Shown here: positions 1 through 9,205 of the stretch, piece after piece
Layout of the letters: each line of letters opens with the position of its first letter
How positions within the stretch are numbered: the stretch's first letter is position 1
Origin: Pseudomonas lijiangensis
Lineage (GTDB): Bacteria > Pseudomonadota > Gammaproteobacteria > Pseudomonadales > Pseudomonadaceae
Reading direction: 5' to 3'
Assembly (NCBI RefSeq): GCF_018968705.1
Contig: NZ_CP076668.1
Coordinates: forward strand, 186,001-250,000
Length of the DNA: 64,000 nucleotides
Notes under the pieces: model-generated
The model's input: the letters and a program-made list of their open reading frames with translations, nothing else
Told to the model about the DNA's origin: nothing
Databases searched by the model: none
Made by a program: the position numbers and the translations under genes

Positions 1-49
1 CGCCGACATAGTTCACGGCTTCCTGTTGCCGGGGATTGAGTCGGGACAT
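1..49 (-). CDS. rep: Rep ATP-dependent DNA helicase, N-terminal 16 residues only
   Basis: Reading the minus strand from the ATG at 49 gives MSRLNPRQQEAVNYVG, which runs off the left edge of the window. This is the conserved start of the UvrD/Rep superfamily 1 helicases, just before the Walker A motif (E. coli Rep starts MRLNPGQQQAVEFV). Rep unwinds DNA 3'-5' and helps replication forks past bound proteins. The identification is supported by the neighbour: in Pseudomonas rep is divergent from a GGDEF/EAL gene, as here. Only the extreme N-terminus is visible, so nothing can be said about integrity. Confidence 0.8.
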   Translation of the reverse strand, partial: MSRLNPRQQEAVNYVG

Positions 50-240
50 GACGGTATGGGTAGTCTGTTGCGAAAAAGGTCGGGCATTTTAACAGGCCCG
101 CGCATTTATGCAGCGCTCATCGTTGAACGGCAGGGACAGCTATCTAATTTTTTTGTTTTTGTTACATTTGCCGAATCGCGAATGTGCGTCTACCAGTCAA
201 CCCTTTCGTTTGGTTGGTAATCGGTTTTTCCTTTGCAGTT

Positions 241-246
241 AAGGAG
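241..246 (+). promoter_or_regulatory. Ribosome binding site fixing a GTG start
   Basis: AAGGAG lies 5 bases before the GTG at 252 and decides the start of the GGDEF/EAL gene. Confidence 0.7.
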
Positions 247-251
247 TTAGC

Positions 252-1916
252 GTGCCTGTGCCTGTCGAGCCCCTGAGATTGCTGCTGTTGGCCCGAGAAT
301 CTGCATGGCTGGCGCTGTTGAGCAATTGTCTGGCATCGCTGGGCGATGAGGTCATTTTGTATCAGGCCGCTGACTGGGATGCCTTCCAGAAGCAGCCTGA
401 CAGTCCGCGTCCTTCCTTGCTGCTGACCACTCCCGAGCTGCAACCTCCTGCCACAAGTTGCCTGTTGCCGACGGTAATGTTGCTCGAAGAGGAACCGCTC
501 GTCGCACCGATCGGGGCCAGCGACTGGCTGGTCCGCGAAAGTCTGACAGCCGATACCCTTCGCCGCTGCCTGCGCCATGTCCGTGAGCGCGGCGCGCTGG
601 AAGACACCCTGCAACGCCTGGCCGGCCAGGACCCGCTGACCGGTATCGCCAACCGACAGGGTTTTCAGACGTTGCTGACAGCCCGTCTGGCCGAAAAAAC
701 CGGTTTTGCCCTGGGCCACCTGGACCTCGACAACTTCCGCCGCGCCAACGATGCCTTGGGCCATCAGGCCGGTGACCGGTTGATCCTGCAGGTGGTGGCG
801 CGACTCAGGAACCAGCTGGACATCGGGGACCAGATCGCCCGTCTGGGCGGTGACGAGTTTGCTTTGCTGATCGACACCCGCCATACGCCCGAACGTGCGG
901 CACAACTGGCCGAACGCATTACCGATGCATTGTCCGAACCCTACTGGATCGATGGTGAAAGCCTGTTGCTCGGCTGCAGCCTTGGCATCGCTCATTCACA
1001 GTCCGAAACCGGCGCCGACGCCTTGATGTGGCACGCCCATATCGCCATGCGCCAAGCCAAGAGTCTTCAGGGTTGTACCTTCCGTTTCTTCGACCACACC
1101 ATCAACCGCAACGCCCGCAGCCTTGCGGACCTTGAGGCCGAACTGCGCAAGGCCTTGCGCACTGACGAACTTGAGCTGCATTACCAGCCGCGCCTGTGCC
1201 TGGAAAGCGGTGCGGTGGTGGGGCTGGAAGCATTGGTGCGCTGGCGCCACAGCGAGCGAGGGCTGTTACTGCCCAGCGAGTTCGTGCCTCTGGCCGAGCA
1301 GAGCGGCATGATCGTGCCGTTGGGTTACTGGGTCATTCATCGGGCCTTGCGGGACATGCAGGCTTTGCGCGACCGGGGTTTTGCGCCGTTGCACATGGCG
1401 ATCAACCTGTCGTTCAGGCAGTTTCAGGACAGCCAGCTTCTGCCGACCCTCAGCCGCCTGATCACCGAGCATGAAATCGACGCGCGCTGGCTGGAATTCG
1501 AGCTGACCGAAACGTCGGTCATGCGCAGCAGTGAGCAGGTGCGGCAGATCATGGAAGCGCTGCGCCGATTGGGTGTGCGTTTTTCCCTGGATGACTTCGG
1601 CACCGGTTTTTCTTCCTTCATGCACCTCAACAGCCTGCCGATCGAACTGCTCAAGATCGACAAAAGTTTTGTCGGTGAAATGGAGCCGCGTGAGGAAAAT
1701 CGCAAGCTGGTTCACGCAATGATCAACCTGGCCCATAACCTGAGCCTGGAAGTGGTGGCCGAAGGTGTGGAAACCCCTGAGCAACTGGCGCTGCTGCGCA
1801 GCTTTGGTTGCAATCAGGTGCAGGGTTACCTCATCAGCCGACCGTTGCCGATGGCTGAACTGGTTGACTACCTGGAGCGGCCGACAGGCGCGCACCCCTC
1901 CGCGAAAAAGGTGTAA
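252..1916 (+). CDS. GGDEF/EAL cyclic-di-GMP turnover protein (ProE-like)
   Basis: A 554-residue cytosolic protein with three parts: an N-terminal receiver-like region (about 1-115) without an obvious complete phospho-acceptor motif, a GGDEF domain (about 118-280) and an EAL phosphodiesterase domain (about 295-540). GGDEF is intact at residues 199-203 (RLGGDEFALL). The EAL domain keeps the expected catalytic signature: EALVRW from residue 326, ELTE, DDFGTGFSS, KIDKSF and VVAEGVET. It is therefore predicted to hydrolyse c-di-GMP; whether the GGDEF half makes c-di-GMP or only binds GTP cannot be read from sequence. No transmembrane segment is seen. Its place next to rep matches P. aeruginosa PA5295 (ProE), a characterised phosphodiesterase controlling exopolysaccharide. 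The start is GTG with a good ribosome site. Confidence 0.9.
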   Translation: MPVPVEPLRLLLLARESAWLALLSNCLASLGDEVILYQAADWDAFQKQPDSPRPSLLLTTPELQPPATSCLLPTVMLLEEEPLVAPIGASDWLVRESLTADTLRRCLRHVRERGALEDTLQRLAGQDPLTGIANRQGFQTLLTARLAEKTGFALGHLDLDNFRRANDALGHQAGDRLILQVVARLRNQLDIGDQIARLGGDEFALLIDTRHTPERAAQLAERITDALSEPYWIDGESLLLGCSLGIAHSQSETGADALMWHAHIAMRQAKSLQGCTFRFFDHTINRNARSLADLEAELRKALRTDELELHYQPRLCLESGAVVGLEALVRWRHSERGLLLPSEFVPLAEQSGMIVPLGYWVIHRALRDMQALRDRGFAPLHMAINLSFRQFQDSQLLPTLSRLITEHEIDARWLEFELTETSVMRSSEQVRQIMEALRRLGVRFSLDDFGTGFSSFMHLNSLPIELLKIDKSFVGEMEPREENRKLVHAMINLAHNLSLEVVAEGVETPEQLALLRSFGCNQVQGYLISRPLPMAELVDYLERPTGAHPSAKKV

Positions 1917-1937
1917 AGCCCGGCCTATCCGCTTACA

Positions 1938-3338
1938 TCAAGGATGAATGGCGCCCAGATTGTCTTGCGGCTCCTGCCTGGATTTCACCTTAATCAACCG
2001 CGCGGTCTTCTTCTCGAAGGCATAGGTCAGCGCCACAGCCGAACACAGCAGGCCCAGCGCCAGCCCCCACCAGACACCCTCTGCGCCCAGATCGGTCGAA
2101 AAGGCCAGCAGCCATGCCGCAGGTGCTGCCACCAGCCAGTAGCAGACCAGCCCGATCAGAAAGGTGGTCTTGGCGTCCTTGAGCCCGCGAATGGCGCCCA
2201 TGGCGATGGTCTGCATGCCGTCCAGCAGCTCGAACCATGCCGCAATGGCCAGCAGCTTTACCGCCAGGATCACGATCTCGGTGAACGCCGGGTCATCGAG
2301 GTCGAGAAACAGGCCGATGACCTGATGAGGCGCGAGCCAGAAAAGTATGCCGAACATCAGCATCACTGCCCCGCCAAACGAAATGCCCAGTCGCCCGGCA
2401 GTACGAGCCATCAATACATTGCCCGCACCGTAATGCTGACCGATGCGCATGGTGACGGCGTAGGAAATCCCGACCGGAATCATGAACGCCATGGACACGG
2501 TCTGTACGGCGATCTGATGCGCAGCCATCTGCGTGCTGCCCATGGCTCCCATGCAAAACGCTGCAAAAGTGAACAGGCCCACTTCCACGGCGTAGGTGCC
2601 GCCAATTGGCAGGCCGAGGTTCCAGAGCTCTTTAAGATGGCTGCGGGATAACTGCCACAGCCCTTTGCGAATCGGATAGGCCGCATAAGCAGGATGGCGG
2701 CGGATATGCAGGGCAAGCGCCAGAGCCATGCAATTGGTCACTATGGCCGTGATCAGCCCGATGCCCATCAGGCCCAGATTCGGCAGCCCGAACCAGCCAT
2801 GGATCATCATGTAGTTGAGCGCAAAGTTGGCCCCGGCTCCGGCCAGGCTGATGGTCATGACCGGGCCTGCACGCCCAAGGGCACTGGTAAAGCCGCGCAA
2901 GGCCATGAACGTGAGCAGGCCGGGAAGCGCCAGCGGCAGGGTGGTCAGGAACTGAGTGGCCATATGGACGTTGACTTCGGTCTGGCCAAACCTGAGCAAA
3001 ACCGGCTCAAGGTTCCACAACAGCAGCGCAGCCACCAGCGCCATGCCCCATGCCAGCCACAAACCGGCCTGAGTCAGCCGGGTCGCACCCTCTGCATCGT
3101 TTGCGCCGTGACGAATCGAAACCAGCGTGCCGACTGCCGCCATCACCCCCACACAGAAAAACGAAACAAAGCTGTAGGTAGCTGCGCCCAGACCGCCGCC
3201 CGCCAGGGCTTCAGGCCCGATCTTGCCCATCATCACGGTATCGGTGAACACCATCAGCATGTGCGCCATCTGCGATGCGATCAACGGCCCGGCCAGGCGC
3301 AGGATGATCCAGAGTTCTTTGAGGGCAGGCTGTTGCAT
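1938..3338 (-). CDS. MATE family multidrug/Na+ exporter
   Basis: A 466-residue polytopic inner-membrane protein with the twelve-helix layout of NorM-type MATE transporters, in two halves each beginning with an amphipathic stretch (N-half from LRLAGPLIASQMAHMLM). Conserved MATE features include the N-terminal LAGPLIASQ and GARFG-type turns before TM segments (VSIRHGANDAEGATR, MRIGQHYGAGNVLMARTAG). It should export cationic compounds using a Na+ or H+ gradient; the substrate is unknown. It is divergent from the LysR gene at 3495, which could regulate it. The start ATG at 3338 is the first one before the hydrophobic core; the ribosome site is weak. Confidence 0.88.
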   Translation of the reverse strand: MQQPALKELWIILRLAGPLIASQMAHMLMVFTDTVMMGKIGPEALAGGGLGAATYSFVSFFCVGVMAAVGTLVSIRHGANDAEGATRLTQAGLWLAWGMALVAALLLWNLEPVLLRFGQTEVNVHMATQFLTTLPLALPGLLTFMALRGFTSALGRAGPVMTISLAGAGANFALNYMMIHGWFGLPNLGLMGIGLITAIVTNCMALALALHIRRHPAYAAYPIRKGLWQLSRSHLKELWNLGLPIGGTYAVEVGLFTFAAFCMGAMGSTQMAAHQIAVQTVSMAFMIPVGISYAVTMRIGQHYGAGNVLMARTAGRLGISFGGAVMLMFGILFWLAPHQVIGLFLDLDDPAFTEIVILAVKLLAIAAWFELLDGMQTIAMGAIRGLKDAKTTFLIGLVCYWLVAAPAAWLLAFSTDLGAEGVWWGLALGLLCSAVALTYAFEKKTARLIKVKSRQEPQDNLGAIHP

Positions 3339-3494
3339 GATGGAAAGGCTCTACTTCAGGTGTACTGATGGGCTGCACATTCTCGGCATTCAAGCGCTCA
3401 AGCACAAAGCGATAAATCCGATCATCAGCATGATTAAAACTCATGCGAGTATATTTGGCGTACAGTGGCACATTATTGTGTGGGATATATTCAT

Positions 3495-4415
3495 ATGCCT
3501 CGTAGTCTTCCTCCGTTATATGCATTGCGCGCTTTTGAAGCGGCTGCTCGGCATACCTCGTTCACGCGAGCGGGAGAAGAACTCTCGATTACCCAAAGTG
3601 CTGTCAGTCGTCATATTCATACGCTCGAAGAGTACTTTTCCTGCCGACTGTTTCAGCGTAATGGCCGCAACTTGCAGCTCACTGAAGCCGCTCGTGCCTT
3701 ATTGCCCGGAATCAGGGACGGTTTTCAGGCGCTTGAGCGTGCCTGCAGCACGTTACAGGCTGAAGAAGGCATATTGCGCATGAAGGCGCCGTCGACCCTG
3801 ACCATGCGTTGGCTATTGGCGCGGCTCAGTCGTTTTCGTCATCTTCAGGTAGGCAACGAAGTCCAGTTGACCAGCGCCTGGATGGATATCGACGCCGTAG
3901 ACTTCTCGCAAGAACCTTTCGATTGTGCCGTCCTCCTGAGTCGCGGGCATTTTCCGCCGGACTGGGAGTCGACCCTGTTGTTTCCGGAGTTTCTGATCCC
4001 GGTCGGTGCCCCTGCCTTTTTGCAGGATCCGCCCTGGGATGTCGAACGGCTGGCCAGTATCGAGCTGCTGCACCCGACACCGGATCGGCGTGACTGGCGC
4101 ACCTGGCTGAACCGCATGGGGCTGGCGGACAAGGTTTCGCTCAAGGGCGGTCAGGTTTTCGACACCCTGGAGCTGGGCATGATCGCGGCTGCCCGAGGTT
4201 ACGGGCTGTCGATGGGCGATTTATTGATGGTTGCGGAAGACGTGGCACAAGGTCGTTTGAGCCTGCCCTGGCGCACTGCAGTATTCAGTGGCGAGAACTA
4301 TTATCTGGTCTGGCCAAAGACGAGGCCCGGTCTAGAGCGGTTACGACGGTTAAGTGACTTCCTGCAGAGTGAGGTTCAGGCGATGGAGTTACCGAAAGTC
4401 GAAATACTTAAATAG
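3495..4415 (+). CDS. LysR-type transcriptional regulator, GcvA-like
   Basis: A 306-residue regulator with an N-terminal winged helix-turn-helix (about residues 8-62; TSFTRAGEELSITQSAVSRH is the helix-turn-helix) and a C-terminal periplasmic-binding-protein-like effector domain. The opening MPRSLPPLYALRAFEAAARH is characteristic of the GcvA branch of LysR proteins. An in-frame ATG ten codons upstream exists, but the family start fits position 3495. LysR proteins usually act on a divergent neighbour, here the MATE exporter 156 bases away. The inducer is not known. Confidence 0.88.
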   Translation: MPRSLPPLYALRAFEAAARHTSFTRAGEELSITQSAVSRHIHTLEEYFSCRLFQRNGRNLQLTEAARALLPGIRDGFQALERACSTLQAEEGILRMKAPSTLTMRWLLARLSRFRHLQVGNEVQLTSAWMDIDAVDFSQEPFDCAVLLSRGHFPPDWESTLLFPEFLIPVGAPAFLQDPPWDVERLASIELLHPTPDRRDWRTWLNRMGLADKVSLKGGQVFDTLELGMIAAARGYGLSMGDLLMVAEDVAQGRLSLPWRTAVFSGENYYLVWPKTRPGLERLRRLSDFLQSEVQAMELPKVEILK

Positions 4416-4467
4416 TGGTGGCGGTTGGGCGATTTGCCATCTGTTTGCTAATATCCGCTTAGCTGAC

Positions 4468-4494
4468 TCAAGTATTTCACTTGCGCGCCGACGT
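4468..4494 (+). promoter_or_regulatory. Predicted sigma-28 (FliA) promoter for the chemoreceptor
   Basis: TCAAG at 4468-4472, a 14-base spacer, and GCCGACGT at 4487-4494 match the FliA pattern of Pseudomonas motility genes (TCAAG, N13-14, GCCGATA). It lies about 110 bases before the chemoreceptor start, on the same strand. Pattern seen directly; function inferred. Confidence 0.6.
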
Positions 4495-4605
4495 TACTCT
4501 TGAAAGGCCGTTTGTTCAAAACGGTTCAATCTCAAATCCTATTAGAATTTTGCTGGATGGTCGGCCAGGGAGTTGGCAAACCCGATAATTCAGCCTGGAG
4601 CCTTT

Positions 4606-6582
4606 ATGTCCAAGCCCCGTGCCCGGATTGCCTCGCAACTCGGTATTGCTTTGGCTGTGATTCTTGCGGTGGTGATAAGCGGCAGTACTCTTTTCGCTTT
4701 GCGATCTCTGGACGCTGCCAACCTTGTCATCCGTGAAGAACACATGTCCAGTGAGGCTCGCCTGCTCGCTGACCAGCTCAACACTTTTCACAGCACCTTG
4801 CGTGACAGCACGCAGCGCCTGAGCGGGCTGTTTGAAAAGCGTTTTTCTGGCGGCCTGAGCCTGCAGACCGACAAGCCAGTCACCGTGGCCGGGACCCAGA
4901 CTCCGGGTCTGTATCTGGGTGATACGCCCCTGAACAACGACTTTACCGAGGTCGACGAATTTCGTCGTCTGACGGCAGGTGTCGCCACCATTTTCGTGCG
5001 CAGCGGCGATGACTTCATTCGTATCAGCACGTCCCTGAGCAAACAGGACGGCACTCGCGCCATCGGCACCGTGCTCGATCGCAAAGGCCCGGCCTATGAG
5101 CGCCTGATGGCCGGTCAGGGTTATGTGGGCAAGGCAGTGTTGTTCGAACGCTACTACATGACTCAATACAGCCCGGTTCGTGACAGCGGCGGCAAGATCA
5201 TTGCTGCTCTGTTCGTCGGTTTCGATTACACCGACGCGCAGAACGCCCAGTTTGAGAATCTCAGAAACTTCCGCATCGGCAAGACCGGTTCGCTGGCATT
5301 GCTGGACGAGCAAAGCCGCTGGCTGGTCGCGCCAGCTGGCGCCAAGTCCCCGGAGAGTGCAGCCAAGTCTGTAGCTGATGTAGTCAAGCAGCCTGGCAAA
5401 GGCCTTTTCTGGCACGATGGCGAGCAGGACTTCTACAGCGTGGGTCAGCCCTTCAGCGGCGGACCATGGACTGTAATGGCCAGCATGCCAAGGGACGAAA
5501 TCAGCGAAGTGACCTGGAGCGTGGGTACCAAGCTGGCCATTGGCAGCCTGTTGGCGATGCTGATCGCGGTGAGCAGTGCCATCTGGCTGCTGCGCAGCAA
5601 ACTGCGTCCATTATCCGAACTGGTACGTCAGGCCGATGCCCTGGGATCCGGGGACCTGAGTGTGCGCCTGAATGTCTCCAGCCACGATGAAATCGGGCAA
5701 CTGGCGGGCAGCTTCAACAAGATGAGCGAAGCCTTGTCGAACATGGTTTCCCATATCCGTACTGCGGCTCAGGAAGTGAGCACTCGTGCCCATGCATTGT
5801 CCGGCCTGTCGGGCGGCGCTTATGAAGGCATGGAGCAGCAGTCCGGTGAAATCACCAGCATGGCCGGCGCGGTTGAAGAATTCAGCGCGACCTCTCTGAA
5901 CATCGCTGACAACATGAAGAACACCGAGCGTCTGGCGCAGGAAAACGCGCAGCAGACCCGCATCGGCCGTACCTCCATGGATGAAGCCTCGTCTGCGCTG
6001 CAACAGATCGCAAGCTCGCTGAACAGCACCGCCACCGTGATCGACACCCTGGGGCAGCGTTCCCAGGAAATCGGCAGCATCGTCGGTGTGATTACCTCGA
6101 TTGCCGACCAGACCAACCTGCTGGCACTCAACGCAGCGATCGAAGCGGCTCGTGCCGGTGAACAGGGTCGCGGTTTTGCCGTGGTAGCCGACGAAGTCCG
6201 AAGCCTCGCTTCGCGTACCCGTCAGGCCACCGACGAAATCTCCGGCATGATCGCCAGCATCCAGCAACAGACCGGCAACGCCATCAGCACCATGCAGCAG
6301 GGCAACGTCCTGATGCAGGACGGCCTGTCGCGTAACGCCAAGGTTGCAGCTGCACTGGCCCAGATCGACGAACAAAGCCGCTCCGCCGGCCATCAGTTCG
6401 CCGCAATCACCACGGCCACGCAAGAACAAAGCAGCACCGCCACCATGCTCAGCAGCAACCTGCAAAGCATCGCCATGGCCAACAGCGAACAGCGCGAAGT
6501 GGTCTCCAACCTGGCAATCACCGCCCAGGAACTCAACTCCCTGGCGGCTGAACTGCGCCAAGAGGTTGATCGCTTCCGGTGA
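4606..6582 (+). CDS. Methyl-accepting chemotaxis protein with periplasmic Cache domain
   Basis: A 658-residue membrane chemoreceptor. A first transmembrane helix (about residues 10-32) is followed by a periplasmic Cache_3-Cache_2-type ligand domain (about 40-300), a second transmembrane helix ([20 protein letters not shown]), a HAMP domain ([20 protein letters not shown] onward) and a long cytoplasmic coiled coil. The coiled coil contains the invariant signalling hairpin ([20 protein letters not shown], then [18 protein letters not shown]). It should signal to CheA/CheW. No ligand can be named. The start at 4606 is supported by GGAG at 4597-4600, and the upstream FliA-like promoter ties it to the motility regulon. 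It stands alone, without chemotaxis partners nearby. Confidence 0.92.
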   Translation: MSKPRARIASQLGIALAVILAVVISGSTLFALRSLDAANLVIREEHMSSEARLLADQLNTFHSTLRDSTQRLSGLFEKRFSGGLSLQTDKPVTVAGTQTPGLYLGDTPLNNDFTEVDEFRRLTAGVATIFVRSGDDFIRISTSLSKQDGTRAIGTVLDRKGPAYERLMAGQGYVGKAVLFERYYMTQYSPVRDSGGKIIAALFVGFDYTDAQNAQFENLRNFRIGKTGSLALLDEQSRWLVAPAGAKSPESAAKSVADVVKQPGKGLFWHDGEQDFYSVGQPFSGGPWTVMASMPRDEISEVTWSVGTKLAIGSLLAMLIAVSSAIWLLRSKLRPLSELVRQADALGSGDLSVRLNVSSHDEIGQLAGSFNKMSEALSNMVSHIRTAAQEVSTRAHALSGLSGGAYEGMEQQSGEITSMAGAVEEFSATSLNIADNMKNTERLAQENAQQTRIGRTSMDEASSALQQIASSLNSTATVIDTLGQRSQEIGSIVGVITSIADQTNLLALNAAIEAARAGEQGRGFAVVADEVRSLASRTRQATDEISGMIASIQQQTGNAISTMQQGNVLMQDGLSRNAKVAAALAQIDEQSRSAGHQFAAITTATQEQSSTATMLSSNLQSIAMANSEQREVVSNLAITAQELNSLAAELRQEVDRFR

Positions 6583-6587
6583 TTGGT

Positions 6588-6640
6588 TTTTCGCGAATGA
6601 ATTCGCTCCTACAGCCCGTGGGCGAATTTATTCGCGAACG
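6588..6640. repeat. Pseudomonas REP pair
   Basis: Inverted copies of the TTCGCGAATGAATTCGCTCCTAC core and its partner GGCGAATTTATTCGCGAAC lie between the convergent chemoreceptor and Bro-N genes. They can fold into a hairpin and may protect or end both transcripts. Confidence 0.75.
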
Positions 6641-6643
6641 GCT

Positions 6644-7159
6644 TCACGCCAATAATCGTCTCCACCACGGCGTCGCCTTCCCGACACCCTGACGTGACTG
6701 CTCCAGCAGAATCTCAGGCATGTCCCGCAGGCGTATCCATGGCTCGCTCTGCCAGTTCAGCAAACTCATCGACACGCCCGGCCAATGCATCAAACTCAGC
6801 GTTGGGCGTTGCGATGTGGGTGCCTGATCCATATCTCGCAACGTGGGCACGACATGGTGCTCCAGCCACTCACGCAACGGCCCGTTATGTGGCGCGTGAT
6901 GATAGATCAACAAGGCGTAAGCCCCCGATTCGCTGACCATCAACGTTTCCTGCGTATCCTCATAACGTTTGAGCCACAGGGTTTTGCGCTGATCCGGCGC
7001 GAGCTTGCGAGTTCGGTATTCATCCAGAAAAATTCCCATCAAATGACCGAGGTCACGGGCGCAGAACCATGTCTTGTCTTGCAGGCGGATGGCGTGCAGA
7101 TGGGCTTTGTGGCGGATGAAGAGGGTGGGGGTATGGGGTTGATTTATGGACTTATCCAA
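6644..7159 (-). CDS. Bro-N domain protein (phage antirepressor-like)
   Basis: I choose a TTG start at 7159: on the minus strand AGGAG precedes it by 8 bases, and the protein then begins (M)DKSINQPHTPTLFIRHKAHL. This gives 171 residues. The middle (about residues 8-100) has the BRO-N layout of phage antirepressors: a strand pair ending AIRLQDKTWFCARDLGHLMG, then LVSESGAYALLIYHH, then PLREWLEHHVVPTLRD. Such domains bind DNA and are common in prophages and DNA viruses, but no other phage gene is adjacent. The C-terminal third (about 105-171) is Pseudomonas-like and unknown to me. A longer reading from 7291 would pass through a repeat element and is unlikely. Confidence 0.7.
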   Translation of the reverse strand: MDKSINQPHTPTLFIRHKAHLHAIRLQDKTWFCARDLGHLMGIFLDEYRTRKLAPDQRKTLWLKRYEDTQETLMVSESGAYALLIYHHAPHNGPLREWLEHHVVPTLRDMDQAPTSQRPTLSLMHWPGVSMSLLNWQSEPWIRLRDMPEILLEQSRQGVGKATPWWRRLLA

Positions 7160-7206
7160 GAGCGCTTCTCCTAATGTGAAGCTGCCGCTTTTCGTCGCCA
7201 AACGAT

Positions 7207-7288
7207 AAGGTGGCAGCTGTATGCAGGTTGGCGAACCGGCAAGGAGCGACCGGCAGACCCGAAGATCTCCCGCACACAGCGGCCATAA
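7207..7288. repeat. Structured 80-bp intergenic repeat, copy 1
   Basis: About 80% identical to copy 2 at 7622-7702. The ends are inverted (TGGCAGCTGT against ACAGCGGCCA), and inside are GGTTGGCGAACC, a CCGG...CCGG pair and AGACCCGAAGATCT. The ends pair as a stem around three small hairpins. It lies upstream of the Bro-N gene. Confidence 0.75.
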
Positions 7289-7532
7289 CAAAATACAGGC
7301 GCAAATATGCCTGTTTTATATGGTCAGCGGTATGCCTCCTTAACCAGATCGCCAAATCCAGTAGCTGATTATTCAGCCGAGCAAGAGATTAGTGCTGTGC
7401 TTACCCAAGGGCTATCGGGGTTAAGCATGGCGTCTTCATGGATATATCTGTTCGTGTTGTAAGACCGATCTTTGGAGGTATTGCTTACTAGAATAGGTGT
7501 ATCGGTCCCACTTCTTGGAGACTCTCCGAATT

Positions 7533-7559
7533 GTGGGAGGGGGCTTGCCCGCGACAGCG
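7533..7559. repeat. Single REP half-element
   Basis: GTGGGAGGGGGCTTGCCCGC is the core of another REP family common in fluorescent pseudomonads. It is unpaired here, lying between the two 80-bp repeats. Confidence 0.6.
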
Positions 7560-7621
7560 ATCGAACCAACAAAACAGCCCTTGAAGACTCAAATCGTTTC
7601 ATCACTTTGAGCCGAACAAGA

Positions 7622-7702
7622 TAGGTGGCAGTTGTATGCAGGTTGGCGAACCGGTATGGACACCCGGCAGACCCGAAGGTCTCCCACACACAACCGCCAT
7701 AG
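7622..7702. repeat. Structured 80-bp intergenic repeat, copy 2
   Basis: Same orientation as copy 1, 415 bases further on and 10 bases from the comM stop. Terminal inverted ends are TGGCAGTTGT and ACAACCGCCA; internal hairpins are GGTTGGCGAACC and AGACCCGAAGGTCT (on the minus strand a C-UUCG-G tetraloop). The remaining 7289-7621 between the copies holds only a REP half and no gene I can support. Confidence 0.75.
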
Positions 7703-7711
7703 AAACCGATC

Positions 7712-9205
7712 TCAATTACTGGAAGGCCGATACTGCAACGCCTCGGCCAAATGCCTGCGATCAATCGCATCTTCCTGCTCCAGATCCGCCAGGGTTCTCG
7801 CCACTTTCAGCAACCGGTGCGCGGCCCGCAGCGACAAGGTCAACCGCTCGCAGGCCGTTTCCAGCCAGTTTTCATCCGCTGCCGACAACGGACAATGCTC
7901 GCGCAGCCCAGGCAGATCGAGAAAGGCATTGGCGCAGCCCTGGCGTCGTTGTTGGCGATCACGGGCTTTTGCCACCAAGGCAGCGGCGCTGGCAGTGTTA
8001 TCGCCGGTTTGTGGTGTCGGGTTGAGGGCAGTGGCTTCCCGGGCGACAGTCAGATGCAGATCGATCCGGTCCAGCAACGGGCCTGACAGTTTGTTGCGAT
8101 AGCGCTGGATCTGCTCGGTCGAACAACGACACCGCCCGGTGGGCTCACCCATATAACCGCACGGGCATGGGTTCATGGCCGCGACCAGTTGAAAGCGCGC
8201 CGGGAACCGTACCCGGTCCCGAGCCCGGGAAATCACGATATGGCCTGACTCCAGTGGCTCGCGTAAAACCTCCAGAACCCGGCGGTCGAACTCGGGCAAC
8301 TCATCCAGAAACAAAACGCCGTGGTGGGCCAATGTTATCTCGCCAGGTTGAGGACGACTGCCACCGCCCACCAACGCCGGCCCCGACGCCGAGTGATGAG
8401 GTTGCCGAAAAGGTCGTTGCGGCCAACTGCTCAGCGGCACCTGACTGGCCACCGATTGAATCGCCGCCACCTCCAGCGCTTCGTATTCATCCAGCGGTGG
8501 CAATAGACCGGGCAGGCGACTGGCGAGCAGGGTTTTGCCCGTACCCGGTGGGCCGCTGAAAAGCAGGTTGTGCGCCCCGGCCGCAGCAACCACTAATGCG
8601 CGCTTGGCGGCGGTCTGGCCCTGAACCTCGCTCAGATCCGGATAAGGCTTGGGCTGATGCAAAAGCCCGCTGCTCTGATAAGGCGGGATGGGTGTGCGCC
8701 CATTGAAATGCGCGACCAACTCCAGCAGATGATTCACCGCAATGACCCGCAGCCCCGAAGCCAGACACGCCTCCTCGGCATTCGCCGCCGGTACGATCAG
8801 CGTACGCTCCGCCGCCCTGGCCGCCAGCGCCGCAGGCAACACCCCCTGAATCGACCGAATCGCCCCGGACAACGCCAGCTCGCCCAGACACTCCACCTCC
8901 TGCAATGCCAGCAACGGCAACTGCCCACTGGCCCCCAGCAACCCCAACGCAATGGCCAGATCAAACCGGCCGCCATCCTTAGGCAAATCCGCCGGAGCCA
9001 GATTGAGCGTGATCCGCCGCGCCGGAAAATCCAGCCCCGAATTGAGAATGGCGCTGCGCACCCGATCCTTGCTTTCCTTGACCGCACCTTCCGGCAAACC
9101 GACCAGCGTCAGGGTTGGCAGGCCGTTGGCCAGATGGGCTTCGACCGTAACGGCAGGTGCTTCCACGCCAACCTGGGCGCGACTGTGGACGATGGCGAGA
9201 GACAT
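7712..9205 (-). CDS. comM: ComM/YifB Mg-chelatase-like AAA+ ATPase
   Basis: A 497-residue cytosolic protein. The N-terminal ChlI-like domain (about 1-170; LVGLPEGAVKESKDRVRSAI, LPADLPKDGGRFDLAIALG) is followed by a Mg-chelatase AAA+ core with Walker A GPPGTGKT, Walker B LFLDELPEF and a C-terminal lid (REHCPLSAADENWLETA). ComM is a hexameric branch-migration helicase that helps integrate DNA during natural transformation in Vibrio and Acinetobacter. The start at 9205 (MSLAIVHSRAQ) has AAGGAAG just upstream. A longer frame to 9367 is low-complexity and not coding. The gene sits at the left border of the accessory island. Confidence 0.92.
   Translation of the reverse strand: MSLAIVHSRAQVGVEAPAVTVEAHLANGLPTLTLVGLPEGAVKESKDRVRSAILNSGLDFPARRITLNLAPADLPKDGGRFDLAIALGLLGASGQLPLLALQEVECLGELALSGAIRSIQGVLPAALAARAAERTLIVPAANAEEACLASGLRVIAVNHLLELVAHFNGRTPIPPYQSSGLLHQPKPYPDLSEVQGQTAAKRALVVAAAGAHNLLFSGPPGTGKTLLASRLPGLLPPLDEYEALEVAAIQSVASQVPLSSWPQRPFRQPHHSASGPALVGGGSRPQPGEITLAHHGVLFLDELPEFDRRVLEVLREPLESGHIVISRARDRVRFPARFQLVAAMNPCPCGYMGEPTGRCRCSTEQIQRYRNKLSGPLLDRIDLHLTVAREATALNPTPQTGDNTASAAALVAKARDRQQRRQGCANAFLDLPGLREHCPLSAADENWLETACERLTLSLRAAHRLLKVARTLADLEQEDAIDRRHLAEALQYRPSSN

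Noticed and set aside
7207..7702. tRNA genes in the cloverleaf-like repeats
   Set aside because: There is no anticodon arm of the right size, no D-loop pattern and no CCA-adjacent acceptor stem of 7 bp. The fold is only superficially tRNA-like.
7369..7770. 133-codon minus-strand frame between the structured repeats and comM
   Set aside because: It reads through the 80-bp repeat and a REP half, overlaps comM and has no ribosome site or family resemblance. The coding look comes from the repeat.
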